From: Sulfolobaceae archaeon | Lineage (GTDB): Archaea; Thermoproteota; Thermoprotei_A; Sulfolobales; Sulfolobaceae | Length of the DNA stretch: 64,000 nt | Assembly: GCA_026627305.1 (NCBI GenBank) | Contig: JAPNVD010000001.1 | Coordinates: 27,082-91,081, forward strand | Reading direction: 5' to 3' | Part shown: piece after piece, positions 35,137-44,767 of the stretch | How the letters are laid out: every line of letters begins with the position of its first letter | How positions within the stretch are numbered: position 1 is the first letter of the stretch | Notes under the pieces: model-generated | Seen by the model: only the letters and a program-made list of their open reading frames with translations | The model's database searches: none | Told to the model about the DNA's origin: nothing | Translations under genes and position numbers: made by a program

Positions 35137-36351
35137 GTGGCTGACAAGGACATTTATTTGCTCATGAGTTCAAGGATTTTGCGAAGTGTTGTAGCTGGCT
35201 TTCTAGCTGTAATAATAGGGCTTTATTTCCTGAAGATAGGTCTTAACGATTTCCAAATAGGAATACTTTTCGGAATAGGAGCCTTCGCGACCCCTCTGCT
35301 CTCCTTTATATTCTCTATATATGCCGATAGGTATGGAAGGAAACTGTTCCTATTAATAGCGTTAGCCTTCTTACCCATAGCTATCCTCATCCTCCTCTTC
35401 ACTACCAATTTTGCCCTATTAGCCTTATCCTCAGCCTTGGGTGGATTTGGAATAGCTGGAGGGCTTGTGGGAGGAGGTGTTGGAGCAGTTGTCGCACCGA
35501 TGCAGACAGCACTACTTGCCGAAAAGAGTAAGAAAGAGGATTTAACGAGGATCTACTCCCTCTTTACTACATTCTCTACATATAGTGGAGCCTTTGGTGC
35601 TCTATTGGCTAATATCAGGAATTATAATCTTCTGTTCATTTTAGGTCTAATATTATCTCTAGGGTCTTTTGCTGTTGTAATACCTGTGAAGGAGGAGAGA
35701 CAAAGAGTAGAGCATAGGGAAGATAATAACGGTGATGAAAAAGAGGTCAATAAGAGGGATATGGACGTTATAAAGAAGTTTACTTTTACGGGGATCTTAA
35801 ACGGTGTCTCTCAAGGTTTAATAGTCCCATTCATACCGATAATATTCAAGACATTTTATGGCTTAACACAGGCTGAAATTGGTGATATAGTGTTTATAGG
35901 AGGTATAGTTTCCGCCTCAGTTATGTTCCTCACACCGATGATGAACGAGAAGTTGGGCTTCGTGAAGTTCATAATCTCAACGAGGATGATAGGGGCAGTA
36001 CTTGTCCTGATCTTCCCCTTCCTCAAGATACCGTTAATAGCGGCAGTTGACTATATACTCTTCACTACATTTAGGGTGTTCGCACTTCCAGCCCAACAGG
36101 CTCTGATGATGGTCTTAGTTAGCGGTAAGAGGAGGGCTACAGCTAGCGGTACTAACCAAACAGCTAGACTACTTCCATCAGCCCTCTCCACAGTCCTCTC
36201 AGGCTTCCTCTTGAGCTTAGCAGTTGCTATTCCCTTTGCCCTCTCCTTCTTCGTGAATGTCGCTAACGCCTTCCTCTATTATAAGTTTTTCTGGGATATG
36301 CCTGAGGCGAAGCAGAAGAGGAGGATTAGTGCAAGGACTGGGTTTGATTAA
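35137..36351 (+). CDS. Major facilitator superfamily transporter
   Basis: The 404-residue protein has about twelve membrane helices and the MFS motif SIYADRYGRKLFLLIALAF between helices 2 and 3. A charged central loop (EERQRVEHREDNNGDEKEVN) divides the two halves. Motifs resemble drug or multi-substrate exporters, but the substrate is not readable. The start GTG 35,137 lies about 30 nt after AACTTTTTATG (35,103-35,113), which could serve as promoter. Confidence 0.85.
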   Translation: MADKDIYLLMSSRILRSVVAGFLAVIIGLYFLKIGLNDFQIGILFGIGAFATPLLSFIFSIYADRYGRKLFLLIALAFLPIAILILLFTTNFALLALSSALGGFGIAGGLVGGGVGAVVAPMQTALLAEKSKKEDLTRIYSLFTTFSTYSGAFGALLANIRNYNLLFILGLILSLGSFAVVIPVKEERQRVEHREDNNGDEKEVNKRDMDVIKKFTFTGILNGVSQGLIVPFIPIIFKTFYGLTQAEIGDIVFIGGIVSASVMFLTPMMNEKLGFVKFIISTRMIGAVLVLIFPFLKIPLIAAVDYILFTTFRVFALPAQQALMMVLVSGKRRATASGTNQTARLLPSALSTVLSGFLLSLAVAIPFALSFFVNVANAFLYYKFFWDMPEAKQKRRISARTGFD

Positions 36352-36389
36352 CGAAAAGATTAAAAGATGGAACTTTATTATCCTGCCTC

Positions 36390-37562
36390 ATGAATGAGGA
36401 GCTGATAAGCCTCTTTGATGTTTCACTCTTCATCTTTGTGGCTGAGGTCATAAGATCTTTTTTAGCGAAATATAACCTTCCTAACATAGTTGGTGAATTG
36501 GTTGCAGGTATGATAATAGGTCCTTACGCTTTAGGTAATATCATAAATAGCCTTCTAGGGTTTCAGCTCATCTCCCTTACCTCATATGTCCAGTTTCTGG
36601 CAGAATTCTCTGTAATTTTGTTGATATTTGCTTCTGGGCTTGAGCATGGGATAACCCCAATTAAGGCTGGAGGGATCTATAGTTTTTTAGGTGCTACTCT
36701 GGGAGCTCTCGTCCCATTTTTCGTATCATATTATTTCTTTTACACATCATTTGGAGTAGATTCCGCACTCTTCTTAGGAGTCTCTATGGGTGCTACTAGT
36801 TTAGCTGCAGTAGTATCGATAATAGAGAGCGAAAGGCTGGGAGGGAAGGGAATAGATTTCCTGTTCTCCGCATCTTCGTCTGACGATATAGTAGACCTGA
36901 TCCTCCTGTCAACAGTCCTGACTTTAGTGGGAAGCAGTAAAATAACGGTTCAAGGACTGGCTTTAAGGGTCATAGAGCTCTTAACCACTTGGCTTATCAT
37001 ATTTGCAGTATCAGCGGTTTTGATCCCTAGGATTAGCAATAAGTTGAGCGATAAGTACATTGAGGAATACCCCTTTGTATTGATCTTTAGCTTAACGTTA
37101 ATAATGGTCTCCCTAGGTTTTTCACCGATAATTCCAGCTTTTATTGCTGGAGTCTCGTTAGCAAACAGCAGTAAAAGTAAGAGGATAAGGGAAATAAGCG
37201 AGATACTGTTAAGTATATTTGGCTCCCTGTTTTTTGTGGTGATTGGTGCTGAGGTTGATCTACTTACAATCAACTTTCACGTAATACTGCTCTCTCTGTT
37301 GCTTACAACCATAGCTTCTATATTCAAGTGGATCGGCGTTTTCCCCTTTGCCTATCTAAAGCTGAAAGATGTAAAGTTAGCTAATGTCGTATCGATAGGC
37401 ATGATCCCTAGGGGTGAGACAGGACTTGTTGTAGCTTCCATAGGCATGTCGTTGAACGCTTTAAATCAAGTGGAGTTCGAGAGCATTGTGTTGATGTCCC
37501 TTTTAACCACATTAGTTGGCGGAATTCTATTTAAGTTACTAATGGAGAGAATAAAAAAGTAA
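36390..37562 (+). CDS. Cation/proton antiporter of the CPA2 (NapA/KefB-like) family
   Basis: The 390-residue protein has about twelve helices, with LPNIVGELVAGMIIGPYALG near the start. The ion-binding pair is in FSASSSDDIVDLILLSTVLT, an Asp-Asp motif like that of electrogenic CPA2 antiporters, and MIPRGETGLVVASIGMSLNA lies near the end. There is no C-terminal TrkA-N domain. It probably exchanges Na+ or K+ for H+, which matters for pH balance in an acidophile. It follows the MFS gene by 38 nt and may share its transcript. Confidence 0.85.
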   Translation: MNEELISLFDVSLFIFVAEVIRSFLAKYNLPNIVGELVAGMIIGPYALGNIINSLLGFQLISLTSYVQFLAEFSVILLIFASGLEHGITPIKAGGIYSFLGATLGALVPFFVSYYFFYTSFGVDSALFLGVSMGATSLAAVVSIIESERLGGKGIDFLFSASSSDDIVDLILLSTVLTLVGSSKITVQGLALRVIELLTTWLIIFAVSAVLIPRISNKLSDKYIEEYPFVLIFSLTLIMVSLGFSPIIPAFIAGVSLANSSKSKRIREISEILLSIFGSLFFVVIGAEVDLLTINFHVILLSLLLTTIASIFKWIGVFPFAYLKLKDVKLANVVSIGMIPRGETGLVVASIGMSLNALNQVEFESIVLMSLLTTLVGGILFKLLMERIKK

Positions 37563-37656
37563 TTTTCCATTAATTTGCGAAAACTTTTAGATAGATAAAA
37601 TCTAACAACATCGTAAACAAAAATAAAAACAATTTTATTTCTCCTTTCTGTGCTGA

Positions 37657-39027
37657 TTAAGCTGTTACTACCATTTCTCCTGAGATCTCTTCCAGTGGCT
37701 TCTCTTTAGTCTCAGGTATGAATAATAGAGTAATTATAGCAGAAACTAGAGCAATGCTACCTAAGAACCCAACTGCGAAGGCCTCTCCATATGCAAAAAA
37801 CAGTGCTGGGAATACAAAAGCTGCTAATGTCGCACCTATCCTACCTGCTGCTACGGTATAGGATTGGACAAGCCCTCTCACTTTTGTTGGGCTTAGCTCA
37901 ACTCCCAACAGACCTGAAGCGCTAATTGAGCCTGGACCAGCCTGCATGAAGAAGTTGTATAAGCCATACAGTCCCAGTGCAATTAACACCGAGAAATACA
38001 TCCCTGCTAGATTCTTATATATGGAAAATGCGAACAACGACAGTGCCATCCCCACAAATCCTATGGTTTGAAGTGGTTTTCTACCTACCCTATCTATAAA
38101 TGCTATTGCCGTTAGTCCTCCAGGAACTATGAACAGGGCTTCATTATATAGCTGGAACACTCCAGAATTCACTCCTAAGCTTTTGGCTATTAAAGAGGGA
38201 CCGAAGAGGATTCCAGAATATGCTACAATATCGAACAGGAACCATAATAAACTCGCTGCTAAGAATGTTCTCCAATCTTTAGAGAAGTAGTATCTTAACG
38301 AGTTGTTATCCTTCAAGTCTTTACTTATTGTAACATCTTGTCCCGTCACCTCATTTATGACATTCTTCAAGCCTATTATATCTCCCTTGATCCTACCTAA
38401 ATACCTAGGGGTCTCTGGGATCTTCCTCCTAAGGTAAATGACTGAGGCTGCTGGTATCGCTCCAGCCGCAAGCACTATCCTCCAAATTAGGTCTGGGCTT
38501 AACCCAATTGCTGACAAAGCCAAGTATAATATAGCTGCTGTAGTAGCGCCGAAACCCCAGAAAAGCCCAAAGCCTAGCGCAATTAGCTTACCTCTATCCT
38601 TAGCATTTGAGTGCTCCGCCATTATCATTGGTGATAGGACATAATCAGCCCCAACTCCTATGCCCAATAATAGCCTCACCAATACCAGCTCTATAGGTGA
38701 AGTAACGAAGGCTTGAAGGGTAGCCCCTACAGTTAGAAGGCTTACGTCTATCCCATAGAACTTCTTCCTGCCCATGTTGGATAGAAACCCAAAAATTAGG
38801 GCTCCTATTACCGCACCTATTAGGGCTGAGCCTGATATAAGGGAGGTGTATAAAACGTAGTCTGGACTTTTCTGAGTTATACCGAAGTATGACAGGACTG
38901 TTAATACCACTAAACCTATCGATGATAAGTCGTAGCCATCAGTAAAAACTCCCATCCCAGTAGTTATCATAGACTTCCAGTGAAACCAACTCAACTTCTT
39001 CTCATCTAAAGGCTTAAACGGGTTCAT
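37657..39027 (-). CDS. MFS transporter, sugar/phosphate symporter-like
   Basis: The 456-residue protein starts with a soluble stretch and a helix carrying GMGVFTDGYDLSSIGLVVLT, a motif of phosphate:proton and metabolite symporters. It has twelve helices with the loop motifs IFGFLSNMGRKKFYGIDVSL and AFIDRVGRKPLQTIGF, plus the sugar-porter-like IPETPRYLGRIKGD before the central loop. The C-terminus has FIPETKEKPLEEIS. Substrate may be phosphate, an organic acid or a sugar. The gene stands alone. Confidence 0.85.
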   Translation of the reverse strand: MNPFKPLDEKKLSWFHWKSMITTGMGVFTDGYDLSSIGLVVLTVLSYFGITQKSPDYVLYTSLISGSALIGAVIGALIFGFLSNMGRKKFYGIDVSLLTVGATLQAFVTSPIELVLVRLLLGIGVGADYVLSPMIMAEHSNAKDRGKLIALGFGLFWGFGATTAAILYLALSAIGLSPDLIWRIVLAAGAIPAASVIYLRRKIPETPRYLGRIKGDIIGLKNVINEVTGQDVTISKDLKDNNSLRYYFSKDWRTFLAASLLWFLFDIVAYSGILFGPSLIAKSLGVNSGVFQLYNEALFIVPGGLTAIAFIDRVGRKPLQTIGFVGMALSLFAFSIYKNLAGMYFSVLIALGLYGLYNFFMQAGPGSISASGLLGVELSPTKVRGLVQSYTVAAGRIGATLAAFVFPALFFAYGEAFAVGFLGSIALVSAIITLLFIPETKEKPLEEISGEMVVTA

Positions 39028-39217
39028 ACTTCATCTGTTGATAACTAAACTACATAACTTATAAATATTTTCGTTTTAGACTAAATATTTCTATATAGTT
39101 GAAAAATTGAAAAATAAACTATAGAGGTCTATAAATTCTTTATAGGAGAGCTTTACGACAACGCGAAACAACAGCTAAAGGGAAAGGAGAGTATAACGTT
39201 GATGTTTTCATCTCCTC

Positions 39218-40387
39218 TTAAATCGCTAAATTGTATTTAGTCTTTAGGTAGTTGAGCTTATTATAGGGATCTGCTACATTTCTTATTATGAATTCGCTTC
39301 CATCATCTAGAAATAGCCGGAAGTCTCCAACTGTATAGCTCTCTGAGGAAAAGAACAAACGGAAACGTGATACTGTATGCTCGTTAACAATGATGATCTT
39401 TTTTATTCTCTCCCATGGTATTTCAAGCTGTAGCTCTAATTCAGTGTTTTTATAAAGGTAATATGCCCCTGCTCCTGCACCTACTAATATGGTGGCATAT
39501 GTTGCAATAAGTATAGGTAACGGTACCCCAGTCTGATAAGCGATCATTGTTGATCCTGCAAGTCCTAGAAATCCCTGATAGATTGCCACAAAAGCGAGGA
39601 AACCGATGGCAAACAATCTTAAAAATAATGAAAAACGGTTCTTGATTCTAAATATCCCCTCTGCCCCTGCTACATATACATTGTTAAGCATATCGTTATC
39701 TACATCTCTAGCTCTCACTACCTTATAATTACCAGCGGCTATTATTTTCGGTGTAGTCAAATATCCCATGAACGATGACGCTATGATAAGGACTGGTAAG
39801 AAACTCGTAAAAGCCCCAACTAACATTAGGTAGCCACTATTGATAAGCCCCTTTAGCTGATATTTTTTACCCACACTTATGATCCCCAAGGATGTAATAA
39901 GTAATCCTAACACATATAGCAAAAACCATAATCCAAAGATAAGGAGATTATTGAGAATAATATGTAGAGACTGCTGCTGCGTACTGCTATTATTTAGTGC
40001 TGATGACGTTTTAAAGAAGTAATATAAGACGTAGGCAAAAGCTGCTATACTTATCACCATAATTGACGGTCCTACCTTCCAAGCTCCACTTAAGCCCCTG
40101 AGCAGGTTTATGAGAGGTATTAACAAGAGGAAGTAAGCTATAATGCCGATTAATATTATTATGAAGGTAAGTGTCATTTGAGAAGTAGGAGGAAGAGAGT
40201 AATTTACAACGTAGTTAGGAGCTTGATGTTTGAAAATTATATCCTCTATTGCAGGGTATAATGGTCCTAGAACCATGTTTAGCAGCATAAAAAAACTTAC
40301 ATCAGTGATAGTAAGTATTATATAGAGTATGCCTAGTTGAAATAGCCCTTTCCTTATTTTATTTATTCTAACATCGGCAAACGTCAT
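39218..40387 (-). CDS. DUF973-like membrane protein fused to the PH-like domain (family member 2)
   Basis: The 389-residue protein has an N-terminal part of about 220 residues with five or six membrane helices that resembles the Sulfolobales DUF973 family (KIRKGLFQLGILYIILTITD at the start, NSGYLMLVGAFTSFLPVLII later). The C-terminal ~165 residues repeat the architecture of the proteins at 25,917 and 40,443: VYVAGAEGIFRIKN, two helices, LQLEIPWERIKKIIIVNEHT, GDFRLFLDDGSEFIIRNVAD, and KLNYLKTKYN. It is the fused form of the family and lies next to a stand-alone copy 55 nt upstream. Confidence 0.65.
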   Translation of the reverse strand: MTFADVRINKIRKGLFQLGILYIILTITDVSFFMLLNMVLGPLYPAIEDIIFKHQAPNYVVNYSLPPTSQMTLTFIIILIGIIAYFLLLIPLINLLRGLSGAWKVGPSIMVISIAAFAYVLYYFFKTSSALNNSSTQQQSLHIILNNLLIFGLWFLLYVLGLLITSLGIISVGKKYQLKGLINSGYLMLVGAFTSFLPVLIIASSFMGYLTTPKIIAAGNYKVVRARDVDNDMLNNVYVAGAEGIFRIKNRFSLFLRLFAIGFLAFVAIYQGFLGLAGSTMIAYQTGVPLPILIATYATILVGAGAGAYYLYKNTELELQLEIPWERIKKIIIVNEHTVSRFRLFFSSESYTVGDFRLFLDDGSEFIIRNVADPYNKLNYLKTKYNLAI

Positions 40388-40442
40388 TTCAGTACCCTCT
40401 ATTATCTCAACGTTTGGAAGCCCTGCGGTAGCTCCAATCTTT

Positions 40443-40928
40443 CTATGTCCTCTGCATATATCTCGCTTTTATGTAGTCAACCTTGTTATAGGCATCAGTT
40501 ACCCTACTTATCTTTGTCACGCTTCCATCAGTCAATATTATCTGTAGGTCGCCAAGTAGATATGATTTGAAATGTGGTAGTGGGAATAGTCTAGGAACCG
40601 ATTGTGTACGCGCGTTAGTAACGACAACATCTCTAACACTATTCCAAGGTATTTTGAGTTCCAGATCGATGGTCATGGTGTATAATAGGTAAACCCCAAG
40701 CGCTATCAAAACTAGAGATATCAATCCATAGATTGGCTTAATTAAAATATCAAATAACGATAATATTCCAACAACTATGAGGAAATAGGCTCCAAATCTC
40801 TTTATTATGAACATTGGCACATTCCTCATTTTGTATATTCCCGCAGGACCTGCTACATACATGCCGTTTAAATTATCGTCTCTCACATCTCTAACTTTAA
40901 CCTTTAGATAGCTCGACATCTTGATCAC
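40443..40928 (-). CDS. Membrane protein with PH-like domain (family member 3)
   Basis: The 161-residue protein reads MYVAGPAGIYKMRN, two membrane helices, LELKIPWNSVRDVVVTNART, GDLQIILTDGSVTKISRVTD and KVDYIKARYM. It lacks the DUF973 part. Its end is 55 nt before the start of the fused paralogue, so the two probably form an operon. Function unknown. Confidence 0.65.
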   Translation of the reverse strand: MIKMSSYLKVKVRDVRDDNLNGMYVAGPAGIYKMRNVPMFIIKRFGAYFLIVVGILSLFDILIKPIYGLISLVLIALGVYLLYTMTIDLELKIPWNSVRDVVVTNARTQSVPRLFPLPHFKSYLLGDLQIILTDGSVTKISRVTDAYNKVDYIKARYMQRT

Positions 40929-41416
40929 TTTTTACCTAAACTTGAAGATTTATAAACGTTTCTTTCTATTTTTAAGAAAAACATGAATTCCAATTTTTAA
41001 CTTTTTATAAAAGCTATCCTATACTGACGGAGGGGATTAGCTATTTGGATACCGTCATTACAGATGACTAATAAGCGATGTAATTAAGGCTTATCATAAA
41101 GTAGAGAAAAAGGATTCGTAAAGCTTTCAACTTTTTGAAAGCTAAATATAATGTAAGAGTTTAGGTATAATGCATAAACGCTTTCTTGGGTTAGCCAATA
41201 TCTGATGAGCGAAATGATTAGGAATAAAAGTATCTAAACAACATTTTTAAAAAAAGTCAATAGAAGGGTAGAACATCCCGCGAGGACATCTCAATTGTAG
41301 CTTCTAGACGATGTCTCAAGAGCCTGTATGTTATAAGAAGAGAATTAAATAAATTTCTCTTTACTTCGTACAAATTTACAGAATATTTAAATTTATAAAC
41401 TGTTATAGTTAAAATC
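40929..41416. other. Spacer without a visible gene
   Basis: About 490 bp of AT-rich DNA. I see no gene, hairpin or repeat worth calling. A TATA-like TATTTAAATTTATAAAC at about 41,382-41,400 would serve the regulator relic that follows. Confidence 0.4.
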
Positions 41417-42623
41417 ATGGATATATTTGAGGCGATATCACGCCTAAAACGTTCAGCGAGCTATATGAGAGGTTAAAGGTTGATAGTCCGACCTTAGCTT
41501 TCCACCTCAAGAAATTAGACGGTTTAGTAACTAAGGATAAAGAAGGGAAGTATATGTTGACAGAGGAGGGGAAAAAGGCTCTAGCGATAATAAAGAGCAT
41601 TGAGGATAAGAACATAGTGTTACCTGAAGTAAATAACGTCCAGATCCCTGTCATACTCCAGTACTTAGATGAGTTAGAGGTAACTAAAGGAATGTTGGAG
41701 AAGATAAGGAATGAGGTTAGGAAGCTGATAATAAAGGACGTAAATGAGGTCAGGTTTGATGAGGATATAGATGTAAAGTTAATAGAAGATGCCCTCGAGT
41801 CCATCTATAACGTCAGCAAAATCATTTGTCCACCTCAGCTTTTGGAGGTAGTATCTAAGAAGAGCAAGAGCGTGAAGTCCTTAGTTAAACCTGAGAGCGG
41901 TGATATAGACGAATTAGAGGAAGAGGTAGAAAGAATAGAGGACAGCGTTGATAGGCTCTTGGGCAACATCTCGAACTTTTTAGGTGGTCTAGCTAGCGAT
42001 CTGGCTGGAAAGGTTATTGGCAATTTAGTTAACGTGTTTCCCTCTCCCCCCACAGTCTATGATGGTCCATTGACTTAACCGGGAACCTCACAGTGGAGTT
42101 AGAAGGCGGTGCAGTGGAGATAAGTAAAGGTGAGCCACACCTTTTGGCTAAATGTCAATCATACTCCGATTTAGACGTTTCTAACGGGAAGATAAGCTCC
42201 GATAGCTGTTTCATAAAGGTCACATACCCTGATCTAAACACACTTAAGGTGAAGATTGACGGAGGCGTAATACATCTCAACGATATAGACGTTGATAATC
42301 TTTCCAGTAGAGATTGATGGAGGGATCGTTAAGTTAAGCAGTACAAACGTGAAGACCTCAGCCTCGTTCACTATTGATGGTGGGATGGTGTCAGAGGCTA
42401 TGAATTTCCTCAAGCCAATGATGTTCATCTAGATATTGATACCGATGGCGAAATAGTGAACCTAGACTTGACAGTACCAAAAGATGTTGGCATAATAACG
42501 GAGTCTAACATCGATGGAGGGAAGGCAGAACTTCCTAGAGCAAGAGGTGGGACTAAGGGTTACCTAAGGATAAAGGTCTCCGCTGACGGTGGGATGATAA
42601 AGATAAAGGAGAAGAGCAGTTAA
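41417..42623 (+). pseudogene. Fragmented ArsR-like HTH regulator with a DUF4097-like beta domain
   Basis: Joining frames restores one long protein. ATG 41,417 starts MDIFEAIS, then out of frame comes a winged helix (TFSELYERLKVDSPTLAFHL followed by KKLDGLVTKDKEGKYMLTEE). A helical middle runs to 42,078, and after a shift near 42,067 a repetitive beta domain appears (LTGNLTVELEGGAVEISKGE, VKIDGGVIHLNDIDVDNL, SFTIDGGMV, SNIDGGKAELPRARGG). That repeat pattern resembles DUF4097/adhesin-like beta-helix regions. There are at least three frame changes plus an apparent deletion inside the HTH, so it is not a working gene. Confidence 0.6.
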
Positions 42624-43024
42624 AGCGAGGAGTTAGAGTACCATTAATGCAAGCGATGATATTGACGAATAATAAGCCAAGATAGTCTAGTTCTCAATTA
42701 GGGTAAGCATGGCGTCGAGTAGGCAGCTTGAGTGCAAAATATTACCTTCTCACCTTAGATACCTCGCTTATAGAGGATTTAGCTAAAGTACCCCTCCCTC
42801 TCAGTCATGTCGATGTTATGAAGGGTTGCATCTATCTCTCTTAGGGCAAAAGTTAATTAATGAAAGCTCTCAGTAAACCCTGCTCTTTTTCCTTATCAAA
42901 TCATACAAACGATAATATATAACTCACAACATCTTAATAGCATAACCCTTGTGGAATAGGCTCCTTTCTCCCTATCTTCCCTAAGCAAAAACGTTTTTTA
43001 TTTAGGCTTTTAAATTATTAAATT
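42624..43024. other. Spacer without a visible gene
   Basis: About 400 bp with no supported frame. TTTTTTATTTAGG at about 42,993-43,005 is placed as promoter of the coiled-coil gene at 43,025. Confidence 0.35.
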
Positions 43025-43849
43025 GTGAGTAGTGTAGAAGAGCTGTACAATAAGCTAAAGAACGACCCTGAGTTCATTCAAAAGTTAGCTGATGCTCTAG
43101 TAGATAAGGTTGTCATTAAGAAGTTAGAGGAAGTTATAGTTGAGATAGCAAGATTAAGAGAGGATCAAAACAAGATGAGGGAGGACTTTACAAAGGAGAT
43201 GCAAAAGCTTAGGGAGGATCAGAACAAGATGAGGGAAGAGTTCTCTCAACAGATTACAAAGCTTTGGGAAGAGCAGAACAAGATGAGAGAGGAGTTTACA
43301 AGGGAGATAATAAAACTAAGAGAAGACCAGAACAGGATGAGGGAGGAGTTCTCACAGAGGTTCCTGAAGATAGAGGAAGAGCAGGTAAGGATGAGGGAGG
43401 AGTTTAGCAAAGAGTTGATAAAGTTGAGGCGGGAGATGAACAGATATTTCAAACAAGTAACAGCACTCGTGGATAACATCACAACAACTATAGAAGACGA
43501 TGCCCAATCGTTCTTGGAGTGGTTAATACAGAAGGAGCTGGGCTATTCAGTTAAGGTAAGTAGGCTGGAAGTAGAGGGCTTAGCCGAGATAGACATATTC
43601 GCAGAATTTGGGAATTACGTCCTTTTAGGAGAGGTGAAAAGTAGGGCAAATAAAAACGTGCTTACCGATTTCATGAGGAAGGTGGAAAAGCTTAAGATGG
43701 CTAGACCAGAGCTCTTCGAGAACAAGAAATCGATCTTAGTTATCTTCACCCTCAGCCCAACCTATGACCTTATCCAAATGTGCAAGGAGAAGAAGGTGTT
43801 CCTCACGAGCGGTAGTAGGAACTTTACGGAGTTTAAGGACTCGTTATGA
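43025..43849 (+). CDS. Coiled-coil protein with a PD-(D/E)XK nuclease-like domain (DUF3782 type)
   Basis: The 274-residue protein starts at GTG 43,025. Residues 44-133 are five 18-residue repeats of the form LREDQNKMREEFSQQITK, a long coiled coil encoded by 54-bp tandem repeats. The C-terminal ~110 residues have the order AEIDIFAEFGNYVLLGEVKS, with Asp and Glu-x-Lys as in PD-(D/E)XK enzymes, then ENKKSILVIFTLSP. Related archaeal proteins vary in coiled-coil length. The role is unknown; association with DNA or mobile elements is plausible. Confidence 0.8.
   Translation: MSSVEELYNKLKNDPEFIQKLADALVDKVVIKKLEEVIVEIARLREDQNKMREDFTKEMQKLREDQNKMREEFSQQITKLWEEQNKMREEFTREIIKLREDQNRMREEFSQRFLKIEEEQVRMREEFSKELIKLRREMNRYFKQVTALVDNITTTIEDDAQSFLEWLIQKELGYSVKVSRLEVEGLAEIDIFAEFGNYVLLGEVKSRANKNVLTDFMRKVEKLKMARPELFENKKSILVIFTLSPTYDLIQMCKEKKVFLTSGSRNFTEFKDSL
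43154..43423 (+). repeat. Five in-frame 54-bp tandem repeats
   Basis: Each unit encodes 18 residues beginning with (L/I)(R/W/E)E(D/E)Q and MRE near the middle. The units differ by several substitutions, so they are not a recent expansion, but unit number could still vary between strains by recombination. Confidence 0.7.
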
Positions 43850-44655
43850 TGATTAGCAACTAGGCGTACCTCGCCTATGTTCTCGAACCTTCAGATTTTA
43901 AGCTCTACTTAACCTGAGCTTAATGCGCTTCTCCATACCCCATCCCCTACTGTGAAGAATTAATGTTTGTTATGACAAGCAGTGGGTTTCCCCTATAACC
44001 TAGAGTCAAGAAAAGGTAAGAACGTTAATGCCCTTTTATCTTAACTTCCTCACTTTCTAGCACTGCAAAAAAGGTTCTAAAGGGCTATGCTTTGTCCAAT
44101 TCTGTAATACAAGCACTGTGTTGTAGGATTTTAGACATCAGGATTCAAACTTGATGAACGGTTGAAGAGGGGTAGAAGGATCTTAATGGAACTATAACTA
44201 CCTCGTTCTGATTATTGCTATTGTAATATCGTCCTAATAGTAATAATTCACGTCTTTTGTAATGCCGGGCTAAACATCATCAATAATGTAAATAGGACCA
44301 GCACACGTGGATAGTAATACATTTGAGTTTAAGGCTACATTGTCAGTTAGCGGTAATGTAAAGGTCTTGAGCACGGTTATAGCGGATGGTCATTCCTGCA
44401 ATCCCTACTTTTGCTTTCCTAAAAAGTGGGGCAATCAATGCAACACTAGGGTTCATAAGTACTATTCCTCTCAATTTAGCAATTGGTCAGACTTGTACTG
44501 TTGAATTTGTATTATCGAACGGCGTGTGACTACAATTAGTATAACATAAAATAGAAAGACCTAAGGATTCAAGTTAGGTTGTTTTCTCCTTCCCCCTACT
44601 TTGTAATATTACTATTAAATCTGTTATTAAAGATAATAACGCTAAAAACGAAAAG
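43850..44655. other. Decayed region with a pilin-like fragment
   Basis: No intact gene. The frame at 44,307-44,504 encodes DSNTFEFKATLSVSGNVKVL and then unlikely Cys-rich sequence; a hydrophobic stretch precedes it out of frame. This pattern (one N-terminal helix followed by a beta domain) could be a broken archaeal type IV pilin-like gene. Confidence is low. Confidence 0.3.
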
Positions 44656-44687
44656 TTTTTAAAGGGTTCTTGCAGAAGTTGAGTTTG

Positions 44688-44767
44688 TTGGAGTTGACGG
44701 GAATGGTGAAAACACCAGGCTAGTGGACTTGTGAAGACTGGCTACGCAGCGGACTCGCTAACCCCAA
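44688..44767 (+). ncRNA. Second C/D-box-like sRNA, diverged copy of the one at 15,274
   Basis: The 80-nt sequence aligns along its length with the sRNA at 15,274-15,354. Box C is ATGGTGA (44,703-44,709), D' TGGA (44,724-44,727), C' GTGAAGA (44,731-44,737) and D CGGA (44,750-44,753), a weaker D box than CTGA. The second guide is 12 nt; the first is 14 nt. The ends TTGGAGTTGACGGG and CTCGCTAACCCCAA can form the same 14-bp stem with two A-C mismatches and two G-U pairs. A TATA-like TTTTTAAAGG (44,656-44,665) lies about 27 nt upstream, and CCCCAAATTTCTTTT follows as in the first copy. It may be active or decaying. Confidence 0.5.

Noticed and set aside
44688..44767. Stem-closed RNA considered as a tRNA gene
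   Set aside because: No anticodon or T-arm (GGTTCAAATCC-like) pattern is present, while C/D boxes are in order.
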